Source of the DNA: Nitrospinota bacterium
GTDB taxonomy: Bacteria; UBA8248
Assembly: GCA_028820795.1 (NCBI GenBank)
Contig: JAPPHK010000309.1
Coordinates: 1-41,343, forward strand
DNA length: 41,343 nt
Direction: 5' to 3'
Under the pieces are notes generated by a model. That model searched no databases. It worked only from the letters and a program-made list of their open reading frames with translations, and had not been told where the DNA came from. Position 1 is the stretch's first letter, and each line of letters starts with the position of its first letter. Made by a program: the position numbers and the translations under genes. This document shows positions 26,961-35,591 of the stretch, piece by piece.

Positions 26961-28418
26961 TTATGGTCTTTTCTCGGTTATGGCGCGGAGCGGGAAGATG
27001 TACGAGGTTGGGCAACTGCACCTTCCCGCGATCACCATTTCTTCCCAATCATCCGGGGGGCCGTCCTTCAGCAGTTTGAACAGTGTCCTTGTCGTGATGT
27101 CAAATCCCGTGTCGAAGGCCTCTCGATATCTTTCTGACGAAGTCTTTCGCTTTCGGTTGTGCACGATTTCCGACCGTACGGCATAAAACTTCTTCACGGA
27201 TTGCATGATCAAAACCCGCTCTCCCGCACCGCGGCCCAGAAACCACGATGCCCTGATGCGCATCTTGTGGGATATCTCTCCTCCGCTAAGCTCATACATC
27301 CGCTCCAGCGCGATAGCGACGTCCAGAATCCGGTCCTCCGCCGCGAACCGTCCGTTTCTGGCCAGTGCTTCGGCGAGCCGTGCCACGACCGGCGCCAGTT
27401 TCCCGTAACGATCGCCTTTTCTTGCCTCAAAAACGGCCCTCGCTTCCTCAAGTGCTTCTGCCCGAAGCCCCGGGGGGTTGGCAACCGGGGAGAACCGATA
27501 CACCGAAGGCCCCCTTTGGAAAAATCCGTGCCTGTGCGCCAGCCCAAACAGATGGCAGGCGGACCGGTTGAGACATTCCTGAACCGCTGCCAGACACACG
27601 ATTGGTGATCGGTGGGATACCGCCAGGAGTTCCAGAAACTCCAGCGCATCCCCGACGAACGGTTCGGGTGGTTCCGCTTCCACCTCTCTTATGCGGCCAC
27701 TGCGCCGGAAAACAGGCCTCCACCGAAATGGCCTAACCACGGCCCCGACCAGCCGCCAATCCCGAAACCTGACGACATCCGGCGCCGTGTCCTTCAGCAC
27801 CGATTCATCCACGAATGCCCGCGCCCGCTCGAACGGCAGCATCGTCAGGCCGCCTCCGATGCCGACCTCTTCCTCCAGGCACAGGCCATGGAACAGCACC
27901 ACATCGTATCCGATGTCCAAATCGCCCGGCACAGCGGTTGTGTCTTTGCTTTCGGCGGGGTCGAGGAGGGCGTGCAGCTCTCGTGCGGCGGCATGAAAAC
28001 CATCCCCCGGCAGTTCGTCTGCGCGCGCCATCAGTCCCCCGATCAGGTTGCTCAGGGACGTCAGACTGCCCTGACCGCGCATCTGGATCCAGAAATCGTC
28101 GTTGTCGATGAGTGGGCCCACGGCGCGCCACAGCGTGGGATGTGATCGCAAGGTGCTGCGCACTGGGTCGATCACCTCTCGCAGCGTTGCATAGTACTCA
28201 TGCTCGCCGAAGGCTCCCCCGCGGCAGGCCCGGGTATAGAGCATTTGCAGATCGTCCAGAGGAAAGGGCGTCTCGTCTCGTCCATCGACCAAGACATGCT
28301 TACGCGGTGTGCGCCGCCAATATTCCTGCAGGAACGGCTCCTGCGCCCTGGATAGATCGGAGAGCGCCTGCGCGAGCCGCTCTGTCCAACCCTTGGCCTC
28401 GAATTCCTCCGATTTCAT
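26961..28418 (-). CDS. ApeA-like HEPN protein
   Basis: A 485-residue protein from the ATG at 28418, which has AAAGGA eight bases upstream; in-frame starts at 28451 and 28502 are less well placed. The C-terminal third has the layout of ApeA/HEPN domains: RIRASWFLGRGAGERVLIMQ, then KKFYAVRSEIVHNRKRK, where R415 and H420 give the RxxxxH motif used by HEPN RNases. Upstream, DRILDVAIALERMY is the typical preceding helix. The N-terminal 300 residues are not recognised. ApeA proteins are predicted RNase-type anti-phage factors. GC content is visibly higher than in the flanking genes, suggesting a separate origin. Confidence 0.65.
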   Translation of the reverse strand: MKSEEFEAKGWTERLAQALSDLSRAQEPFLQEYWRRTPRKHVLVDGRDETPFPLDDLQMLYTRACRGGAFGEHEYYATLREVIDPVRSTLRSHPTLWRAVGPLIDNDDFWIQMRGQGSLTSLSNLIGGLMARADELPGDGFHAAARELHALLDPAESKDTTAVPGDLDIGYDVVLFHGLCLEEEVGIGGGLTMLPFERARAFVDESVLKDTAPDVVRFRDWRLVGAVVRPFRWRPVFRRSGRIREVEAEPPEPFVGDALEFLELLAVSHRSPIVCLAAVQECLNRSACHLFGLAHRHGFFQRGPSVYRFSPVANPPGLRAEALEEARAVFEARKGDRYGKLAPVVARLAEALARNGRFAAEDRILDVAIALERMYELSGGEISHKMRIRASWFLGRGAGERVLIMQSVKKFYAVRSEIVHNRKRKTSSERYREAFDTGFDITTRTLFKLLKDGPPDDWEEMVIAGRCSCPTSYIFPLRAITEKRP

Positions 28419-28767
28419 AGGCGCATCCTTTCCATATTCACTTGCGCGCATCACTCGGCGGTATCTACGGCATCGCCCGACAGCACACTCCGCGTCGCGC
28501 ATATCGCTGACCGCCCTAATGGAGCCACCCTTGCCCTGGAAATTGGGCCGCTAGTGGGTGCTGAGCCGGAATCACGGACGGGGCAATCACCTTGACCCTC
28601 GAGTATGTCATCGGCTTCGCCGGAATACGCAATGGCCGCCGAGAACGCTGCTGCGAACGACATTTTCAAACCCCCCGGACAAAGTCTTGGAACTGCGCCC
28701 GCGCACGCCAGGTACCACTACAAGCCCGTCTCCCGCCATGTGCCAGTTGCAAGCGTTGACGAATCTG
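28419..28767. other. Gap between DUF2971 and ApeA-like genes
   Basis: No supported gene. A short minus-strand frame (28451-28669) begins with a hydrophobic stretch but has no strong support. Confidence 0.4.
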
Positions 28768-29715
28768 TCACGTCGTCTTTTTGCTGGCTTGCGAGCGCGT
28801 TTTCATTTGTCCGATAAAAGCCAATGTGGTGGCATCGTGCCCTCTTTGCATTCTGTCAATCCACCAAATTGGGTAGTTATTCGACGGATTGTTCAGCCGT
28901 CGGACAATGATGGCCACAATCTCATCCGAGGTGCGATCAGTGACAAGGATGGACGACACGGATTCTTGAGGGACGGTAATGACCGCAATACCACTTCCGG
29001 GCTGCTGTGCTTTCGACAATTCGGTAATCAAACGCCACTCTTGTTCATATTCCCAAGCGACTCCTTTGCTAGACATGAATGCATATGCGTTCTCTTGGTT
29101 GACAACTCGCGGACCCATAACTAGGGGAAGATTATCCTCATATCTGACCTGTCTGATGATCGAAGTGCCAATCAAGTGCCTGACCCAATAATCAATGTTG
29201 TAGCCAATGACAACGCCTTTGCAGTTGTCAGCATAATGTGACCACATCTTCACATCATCTCTTCTAGTCGAAAACGATGTGACCCCGTATCGCTTTGACA
29301 ACTGGTCGCAAGTTAACTCGGCCCCATAGACACGAGGATATTTCTGACGAAATCTTTCCACGTCGTCGACAGAAACTGGCGATTCTGGGAATAGTTCGGT
29401 TAGGGTTGAAGCATATTCTCGATTGATATTCTCCCGATTCTTTTCGTCATCAACAAACGAGGGTTTGTAATTGATCTCATTAATGTCGTTTAACTCGTTG
29501 GGCGGCGTGACGCGGAACGAGCACGGCTTCTCGTCAGGAAGAACATTGTCCAATCGATCTGCAGGAATGTATTTGTAGAGCACCTGTGGGGGTTGTGAAA
29601 ATTGGTCAAAGAACGTTTGGTCTGGATCCAATAGGCGTGCACGCCAAAATTCTTTTTTTATTTTTGTGTGTCCGGATGCGTCAATGGCGTCCAACAGATT
29701 TCGCGTTGTAAACAT
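28768..29715 (-). CDS. DUF2971 protein
   Basis: A 315-residue DUF2971 protein, normal length. Family signatures are present in order: VLYKYIPADRL (45-55), SFRVTPPNELNDINE (66-80), MWSHYADNCKGVVIGY (157-172) and WEYEQEWRLI (221-230). The family occurs in defence islands and has been proposed to be toxin- or effector-like, but I know of no settled activity. The start has a weak ribosome binding site. It is on the minus strand, diverging from mcrB. Confidence 0.88.
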   Translation of the reverse strand: MFTTRNLLDAIDASGHTKIKKEFWRARLLDPDQTFFDQFSQPPQVLYKYIPADRLDNVLPDEKPCSFRVTPPNELNDINEINYKPSFVDDEKNRENINREYASTLTELFPESPVSVDDVERFRQKYPRVYGAELTCDQLSKRYGVTSFSTRRDDVKMWSHYADNCKGVVIGYNIDYWVRHLIGTSIIRQVRYEDNLPLVMGPRVVNQENAYAFMSSKGVAWEYEQEWRLITELSKAQQPGSGIAVITVPQESVSSILVTDRTSDEIVAIIVRRLNNPSNNYPIWWIDRMQRGHDATTLAFIGQMKTRSQASKKTT

Positions 29716-29792
29716 GGCCGTATGGTATCACACGGGATTTCGTTGATGAATAGGAAGGCTCGGCCCCGACAGAAACCCGCCGGGCTACGCTG

Positions 29793-29948
29793 GAGTTATA
29801 ATTCATCCGCTTCCGCTTTGATTACTTCTTCCAGAAAGCAAATCCCCAACGAGGTTGAGAAGAGTTAGTTTTTCTCAATGATATCAACGGAATAATGGGA
29901 TTATATAGCCGCAGCAAATCACCCACTGCCACTAAACGGGCGCAAGAG
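29793..29948 (+). repeat. Dispersed repeat, copy A (about 155 bases)
   Basis: Two blocks recur at 37628-37786 with nearly the same spacing. Block one (29793-29825) matches 37628-37660 at 27 of 33 bases; block two (29923-29948) matches 37757-37782 at 21 of 26 bases; the blocks start 130 and 129 bases apart. The sequence between is poorly conserved. Identity of the element is unknown. The gap 29716-30060 holds no gene. Confidence 0.5.
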
Positions 29949-30060
29949 CCTTGCGCTTTCATTCGTTGCGAGTAAAGACCGTCTAAACCCAAAAAACGCT
30001 AGACCCGATTAGAGGTTCCCTAGTAGTCTAAGGAAGAATTCTTACTGCAAGGGGGCTCCC

Positions 30061-32271
30061 ATGGCTCGATTGAAAATCGCCGCTACCATCCTAGCTGCTG
30101 CCGAAAAATGGAAACAGCGCTGCCTGCTCGAGGACGGCTCGCTCTTTTCCGAACAACGGCTCTGGACCAGGGAAAACTTCGGGGAACTTCAAACCTGCTT
30201 CGTCGAGCGTCCCGATGAGGGAAGCGATTCTTTCGCGGAGAAGCTGCGGCGCCAGCTCGACCCCGCGCCACCGGAAGCGAAGCGTCTGTGGGCGGAGATG
30301 ACGTGGGTGTATTACCTGATCGCAAGTTCCGTAAAACGGGTAACGAAGCTCGACAGGATCAGGACGGTCTGGGAGTGGTCGGGAGCGGCGCTTCCTGAAG
30401 ATCACTGGGCGTTGGGCGAAGTTCTGGACGGAGGGATGGTCAATCCAGGCATGGCCTATTTGAATCACCAGTGGCGTGAGTTCAGGTTCATCATCACCAT
30501 GATGCTGGACTGGAACTCCCGTTCCGCAAGGGAACGGGAGACACTGCTGAACGATCCCTGGGGTTTCGCGGAATGGGTTGACGGGCAGGAAGACAGCCAC
30601 CGACGTCAATTCCGCCATGCCCTGTTGTTCCTTCTGTTCCCGGGCGAGTTCGAGTCCATCGTATCGCGACGCCACAAGAAGGACATCGTCAAGGCTTTTC
30701 GAGAGGAAATCGGTGAAACATACGATGTCGACCGCATGAATCTTACCGAACTCGACAGGGCGTTACTTGCGGTAAGGAGACGCCTCGAAGGCGAGCATCC
30801 CGGGAAAGAAATATATTTCTATGAGCCATCCTTGAGGGAGCGTTGGGACGACGACGATTCGACGACGCCGGGCAATAACGGTCAAATTGAAAAGACCGAT
30901 CATAAGACATGGTTCCAGAAGCGTTTCGGTATGGCGGACGTGTGGGCCATCGCGCCGGGTGAGGGCGCTCGCTTGTGGAGGGATTTCCAGGAACATGGCA
31001 TCGCGGCAATCGGATACGACGAACTAGGAGATCTCAGTGATTACGATTCCAAAGACGCCATCCACAGTGCGTTAATAGAGAACGGCGCATTGCAAAACCC
31101 GATCAACCATTCGCTTGCCGTGTGGGAATTCGTGCATGAGATTAAGAACGGGGATATTCTCATCGCCAAGAGAGGGCGTAAGACTATACTCGCATGGGGG
31201 GAGGTCACCGGAGATTACACATACGAGCCCGAGCGGCCTGAGTACCGCAACCTCCGGAAAGTCGAGTGGCATCCGTGCCGTTCACCGATCAACCTCGAGG
31301 ACCCGATCACCACCAAGACGCTGACTCGATTCACCTCTTACAAGAATTGGTTGCGGGATGTCTTCAAATTGATCGATGAACCGCCAGAAAACGGGCCCGA
31401 TGGGAAACAACCCTATGACATTCCCGCCGCAATCGTTGACTTGTTCTTGGAGGAAACGCAGTTCCGTCGCATTCTCGACTCCATAGCGCTTCGCAAGAAC
31501 CTGATTCTTCAGGGGCCGCCGGGGGTCGGCAAAACCTTCATCGCCCGGCGGATCGCATGGTGCCTGATGGGTCGCAAAGACTCGCGACCCATCGAGATGG
31601 TGCAGTTCCATCAGTCCTATGCGTACGAGGACTTCGTGCAGGGCTGGAGGCCGACTGAAACCGGTGGCTTCAGGTTGCGCAATGGTGTGTTTTACGAGTT
31701 CTGCAAACGCGCGGAACAACAGCCAGATACGCCTTTCGTCTTCATCATCGACGAGATCAACCGGGGCAATCTCTCAAGGATATTCGGGGAACTGCTCATG
31801 CTCATCGAAGCGGACAAGCGTGGCCCCGGGCACGCTATCGCGCTGACATACGGCGCGCCCGGAGAACGCTTCAGCGTTCCTGAAAACGTACATGTACTGG
31901 GACTCATGAACACCGCTGACCGTTCTCTGGCGATAGTGGACTACGCGCTTCGCCGCCGGTTTGCGTTCGAGACGCTCAAGCCCGCGTACGGCACCGGGAA
32001 ATTCCGGGAATACCTGCTGGAAGCGGAAGTCGACAAGGACCTCGTGGACCGGATCGACCGCAACCTGTCGGCGCTCAACGAGCGCATCCGTGACGACAAG
32101 GACCTCGGTCCCGGCTTCCAGATCGGACACAGCTATTTCGTGCCCGAGGGATCGGCAGACGAGCAGTGGTACCTGAGCATCGTCGATACCCAGATTGCGC
32201 CGTTGCTGCGAGAGTATTGGTTCGACCGTCCCGAGCAGGTGGATAAACTGGTCGAGGATTTGAGGCGGTGA
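30061..32271 (+). CDS. mcrB: McrB-like 5-methylcytosine-specific restriction GTPase subunit
   Basis: A 736-residue protein starting at an ATG preceded by AAGGGGGC. Three regions are visible: an N-terminal ~260-residue helical domain of unknown type (WTRENFGELQT, DDGSTTP linker near 265-275); an EVE/PUA-like base-reading domain at about 290-410 (VWAIAPGEGARLWRDF, AAIGYDELGDLSDY, GDILIAKRGRKTILAWGEV); and the McrB AAA+ domain with Walker A GPPGVGKT (485-492), FIIDEINRGN (561-570), the GTP-specificity motif MNTADRS (616-622) and RRRF (631-634). McrB recognises modified DNA and assembles with McrC into a GTP-driven translocating nuclease. The stop overlaps the mcrC start by three bases. Confidence 0.95.
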   Translation: MARLKIAATILAAAEKWKQRCLLEDGSLFSEQRLWTRENFGELQTCFVERPDEGSDSFAEKLRRQLDPAPPEAKRLWAEMTWVYYLIASSVKRVTKLDRIRTVWEWSGAALPEDHWALGEVLDGGMVNPGMAYLNHQWREFRFIITMMLDWNSRSARERETLLNDPWGFAEWVDGQEDSHRRQFRHALLFLLFPGEFESIVSRRHKKDIVKAFREEIGETYDVDRMNLTELDRALLAVRRRLEGEHPGKEIYFYEPSLRERWDDDDSTTPGNNGQIEKTDHKTWFQKRFGMADVWAIAPGEGARLWRDFQEHGIAAIGYDELGDLSDYDSKDAIHSALIENGALQNPINHSLAVWEFVHEIKNGDILIAKRGRKTILAWGEVTGDYTYEPERPEYRNLRKVEWHPCRSPINLEDPITTKTLTRFTSYKNWLRDVFKLIDEPPENGPDGKQPYDIPAAIVDLFLEETQFRRILDSIALRKNLILQGPPGVGKTFIARRIAWCLMGRKDSRPIEMVQFHQSYAYEDFVQGWRPTETGGFRLRNGVFYEFCKRAEQQPDTPFVFIIDEINRGNLSRIFGELLMLIEADKRGPGHAIALTYGAPGERFSVPENVHVLGLMNTADRSLAIVDYALRRRFAFETLKPAYGTGKFREYLLEAEVDKDLVDRIDRNLSALNERIRDDKDLGPGFQIGHSYFVPEGSADEQWYLSIVDTQIAPLLREYWFDRPEQVDKLVEDLRR

Positions 32272-33308
32272 ACGATAGGAAAATTCCCATCGCCAACATC
32301 TACTACCTCCTGTGCTACGCCTGGAACCATGTCGATGAGCGCGATGTGGTACGGCTTGAAGAACTGGAAGGGCTGGAAAAAGTACACGATCTCCTGGGCA
32401 AGGTGCTGGCCGAAGGGACATTCCGGCTTATTCGCAGAGGCATCGACCGCGGCTACCGGGAGTTGCGCGAGGACCTCGCCGGCATCCGCGGAAAAATTGC
32501 CGTGGGAGAGACCGCGAAACGGGCGCTACTCGTCCGCGGACAGGTCGCTTGTGACTTCGAGGAGTTGTCCCATGACGTGCTTCACAACCGCATCTTGCGC
32601 TCCACGCTGAGATCCCTGCTGCGACTCAAGGACCTGCACTCAGGCGTGCGCGCCCAAGTCCGGAACGCCTATTCGAAGCTCGACGGCGTAAGCGTAGTGC
32701 CGTTGCACAGCCGATTGTTCCGGCAGGTGCATATCGACCGCAATCGTCGGTACTATCGGTTCCTGTTGTCCGTGTGCCGACTCATCCATGAGCAGTTGCT
32801 GGTCGACGAACGTTCCGGGCAAGCCACGTTCAGCGATTTCAGCGAAGAGCGGATGGAGAAATTGTACGAGGACTTCATCATAGGGTTTTATCGCCGTGAA
32901 CAGGACCGTTACCGGGTCAACCATCGCGGGCGCACCATCGCGTGGGTTGACGAGGGCACGCCCGATCACCAGCGCTCGAAGCTTCCGCGAATGGAGGCCG
33001 ACGTCATTCTGGAAGCGCCGGAGCGCCGGATCATTATGGATGCCAAGTACTATCGGGAGGCTTTTGGCGGCCGTTACGGCGGGAAGCTGCATTCGAACAA
33101 TCTCTACCAACTCATGGCCTACGTGAGAAATCGCGAGGCAACCGAAGCGACGGGACCAAAGCACGAGGGGATCCTGCTCTACCCGACAGTAGAGGCGCCG
33201 GTGGCGGCCGACGTCCACTTGGAAGGCTTCCCGATCCGGGCCCGGAGCATCGATCTTTCCCAGGATTGGCGCAACATTCACGACGATATGTTGGCCTTAA
33301 TCGCGTAA
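32268..33308 (+). CDS. mcrC: McrC nuclease subunit of McrBC
   Basis: A 346-residue McrC protein starting at GTG overlapping the mcrB stop (GTGA). The N-terminus IPIANIYYLLCYAWN is the family hallmark. The C-terminal PD-(D/E)XK nuclease is intact: RMEADVILEA (241-250, D245), IIMDAKYY (255-262, D258 and K260) and NNLYQLMAY (277-285). McrC stimulates McrB GTP hydrolysis and cleaves DNA between modified sites. This unit forms a type IV restriction system that attacks modified, for example phage, DNA and is transcribed on its own from upstream of mcrB. Confidence 0.96.
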   Translation: MNDRKIPIANIYYLLCYAWNHVDERDVVRLEELEGLEKVHDLLGKVLAEGTFRLIRRGIDRGYRELREDLAGIRGKIAVGETAKRALLVRGQVACDFEELSHDVLHNRILRSTLRSLLRLKDLHSGVRAQVRNAYSKLDGVSVVPLHSRLFRQVHIDRNRRYYRFLLSVCRLIHEQLLVDERSGQATFSDFSEERMEKLYEDFIIGFYRREQDRYRVNHRGRTIAWVDEGTPDHQRSKLPRMEADVILEAPERRIIMDAKYYREAFGGRYGGKLHSNNLYQLMAYVRNREATEATGPKHEGILLYPTVEAPVAADVHLEGFPIRARSIDLSQDWRNIHDDMLALIA

Positions 33309-33644
33309 TTTAGCTTCCTTCTGAGCGCAACGAAGTCGGAGAGTGTCAATGCAGCCCAGAGAGTGGGGCTGACCTAGATAGTTCAAATTCTGCTTGGGCC
33401 TGCCACCCAAGACAAGGGATTCGCTGTTAACTTTTTACCGACTCGCCCTGAAAGCTTTTAGGTTCGGAACGTTACCAGGTACGGGCCGTTTTGAGCGGTC
33501 GGCGAAGGAAGGGACTTGGGAATTACATTTTATATGCGCTCTGGCCCCTTGAAGCCGGATTCGGGCATTGGCTACCATTACCGCGAGTTCCGTTAGTCCG
33601 GGGGCACACTCTCGGTTGGATAAAAGAGCAAGGAAGGAACTTCT
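33309..33644. other. Gap after mcrC
   Basis: No supported gene or clear terminator; it holds the promoter and ribosome binding site of the next gene. Confidence 0.45.
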
Positions 33645-34346
33645 GTGCCGAGGCGCAAACGACCATTGCATACAAGCCGAAGCGAACATTGGCTTCGTAT
33701 AGCGGCAAACGAAGCATCCGTTTTCACGAATGAAAGGATCAGGCTTGCGTTTGGATGGTGCGCTCGAGAAATGATCGATTGGTTGTCGCCTATCAAAGCC
33801 GATCAGTATGCGGAATACTATGATGGCGAGTTCCTGAAGCGTCTGGGAATCTACGAGCTTGCAACTCCCCTGCACTCGTTCTGGCCGCCAAACGGACCGC
33901 GCTGGGACGGCCTCGCCAGAACATCTTCGCACAAGTTCCTGATGGTCGAGGCCAAGGCATATATTGAGGAAGCTGTAGATTTTGGCAGCAAGGCGGGAGA
34001 TACCTCTCGCAACAAGATTGCTGAAGCGCTGAGAGAGTCACAACTCGCGTACGGGGCCAATCCAGACGCAAACTGGGAAGCACCGTTTTACCAATATGCA
34101 AATCGTCTCGCTCATCTTCACTTTCTGGTCGCGAAGAATGAAATCGATGCTTTTCTCGTATTCTTGTATTTCGCGAACGCACCTGATGTACCAAGCCCCT
34201 GTACCGCGAAGGAGTGGGAAGGGGCCAGGAGGTTGACCGAGAAATGCCTCGGTCTAGGCAGTAGTCATACCTACAGCGATCGAATTGCAACCATCGTGAT
34301 AGACGTCCCTGAAATGTGCGAGTCATATCTCGGTGTCAATCCGTGA
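33645..34346 (+). CDS. PD-(D/E)XK-like hypothetical protein
   Basis: A 233-residue protein starting at GTG 33645, preceded by AAGGAAGGAA. The central part GPRWDGLARTSSHKFLMVEA then AKAYIEE shows the D-x(n)-E-x-K pattern of nuclease folds (D88, E102, K104). The following helix and strand (HFLVAKNEIDAFLVFLYFAN) fit the same fold. No helicase or methylase domain is attached. Similar small proteins are annotated as hypothetical; I do not know a tested function. It follows mcrC on the same strand at about 340 bases, so it is probably an independent unit. Confidence 0.65.
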   Translation: MPRRKRPLHTSRSEHWLRIAANEASVFTNERIRLAFGWCAREMIDWLSPIKADQYAEYYDGEFLKRLGIYELATPLHSFWPPNGPRWDGLARTSSHKFLMVEAKAYIEEAVDFGSKAGDTSRNKIAEALRESQLAYGANPDANWEAPFYQYANRLAHLHFLVAKNEIDAFLVFLYFANAPDVPSPCTAKEWEGARRLTEKCLGLGSSHTYSDRIATIVIDVPEMCESYLGVNP

Positions 34347-34706
34347 TGGAGAGTCTAGAGGTGTTCGGTCCCAGCATCGAAAGACCCGTTGTGGAGTTCG
34401 GTGTCAGGCTGTAACACTCTTGTTAATGGTCGGTGAGTTCCAAACAGAGGAAACATAGTGATCTTCGAATATTGTTCGAAGACATCGTTATCCGTGTCAG
34501 CATCCACTTAAGGAACATCGATCACAATACTTTGAAGAGGGTGTCTACCAAATGTGCGGCGACAATGTCTGCACGCACTTACTCCAGCCCGTCGCGAAGG
34601 TGAGAAAGGGGTAAATTCTTCCGGATAATGGAAGCGAGGCATAGAACTGGTGACCATCGCCGTATGTCGGACAGTCGTAGTTCAGGAAAACCAGCAACCA
34701 TAAAAT
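34347..34706. other. Gap before IS110 start fragment, with hairpin
   Basis: No supported gene. A perfect inverted repeat TCTTCGAA/TTCGAAGA with a 5-base loop lies at 34462-34482; it has no T-tract and no assigned role. Confidence 0.4.
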
Positions 34707-34808
34707 TCAGTGGACATCAGCAATACTGACTTTCAAACTGCCGTCTGCATCCACCACGCACACACTCGGCCACTTTAATGACACGTCGAGTCCTGCAAAA
34801 CAGTGCAT
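34707..34808 (-). pseudogene. IS110-family transposase remnant (first 33 codons)
   Basis: From the ATG at 34808, with GAGGAGG four bases upstream, the frame reads MHCFAGLDVSLKWPSVCVVD then ADGSLKV, the signature start of IS110 transposases including the first catalytic aspartate of the DEDD domain. It ends after 33 codons. The intact start signal and upstream sequence suggest that the left end of an element is preserved while the rest was deleted. Confidence 0.85.
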
Positions 34809-34976
34809 AAGTCCTCCTCTTGTGGGTGTGGGAGATCGGACCATCCCGGCTTCACCAATACGTTTCCTGCACTGCGAACGTCGCTCGCACTTCATGACAG
34901 GTGTATCGCAGATTGCGGGACCGCAAGCGCAGTAATAAAGGCCGGCCGTCGACACGGTTCAAGCCCCGGACGCAGA
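34809..34976 (-). mobile_element. Probable IS110 left-end non-coding region
   Basis: This ~170-base stretch upstream of the IS110 start codon is where active IS110 elements encode their bridge RNA. The junction on its far side is the group II intron fragment. I see no hairpin strong enough to define the RNA by eye, so the extent is inferred from position alone. Confidence 0.35.
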
Positions 34977-35203
34977 TCATGTCGGGATCACAGTGTCGAG
35001 AGCATCATCGAGATCACCCCGCCCTGAGGGACACCCGCCACCGGCCTCTGCAAGGCTTCCTCTTCGAGCACCCCCGCATTCAGCCATTGGTCGATGATGC
35101 GCCTTGCGACGCCGTCCTTGACCGCAGGTCGAGGAATGACCGGAGGAGGGTGTGCGTGATCGAGTCGAGGCACTTCGAGATATCGGCATCGATCACCTTT
35201 CAC
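34977..35203 (-). pseudogene. Group II intron reverse transcriptase (LtrA-like) fragment
   Basis: Translated on the minus strand, one frame gives VIDADISKCLDSITHTLLRS and, after a frame shift near 35110, another gives VARRIIDQWLNAGVLEEEAL and VAGVPQGGVISMMLSTL before a stop. These correspond to the RT catalytic aspartate region (DADI..CFD.I.H) and to the PQGGVISPLL block of group II intron reverse transcriptases. The N-terminus, YADD box, maturase and endonuclease domains are absent. It is dead. Confidence 0.85.
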
Positions 35204-35591
35204 TTACGCATGGCCCCCTGCGCGTGTTCGCCTGCCACGGCAGCCCGCGCCAGGTCAACGGGTTCCAGTGGAAGACCACAAAGCCTTCGCACTTTCTCGC
35301 GAAGCGCGCCGGGGTCATGGAGCATCCTCCCGTCGACGGGCGATCCTGCGTCTGGTATCCTGCGCTATCCACGGACGCGGACCGGTTGAGCATGTTCCGG
35401 TGTGCTACGATCACGGGGCGCCGGCTCGCGAAACGGCGAGAGAGGGCATCAGTCAGGAGTTCGTCACGACGATTCGCACCGGGAGGTGGACCACCAGCCT
35501 GGAGATCCTGCCGGGCAGGGAACGGGCTCGCGGGCGCTGCTGAGGGTCCGTGGTCCCGGCTTTCCTCCGGTGCGCCAACCGGGAGGCGCCG
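35204..35591. other. Gap between RT fragment and core-like flank
   Basis: Composition rises to GC-rich in this stretch. Overlapping frames are open on both strands, as expected for high GC, but none has a recognisable motif. This is the likely right boundary of the accessory region. Confidence 0.4.

Noticed and set aside
28451-28669. Small minus-strand frame with hydrophobic start
   Set aside because: No convincing ribosome binding site or homology, and the hydrophobic stretch is short.
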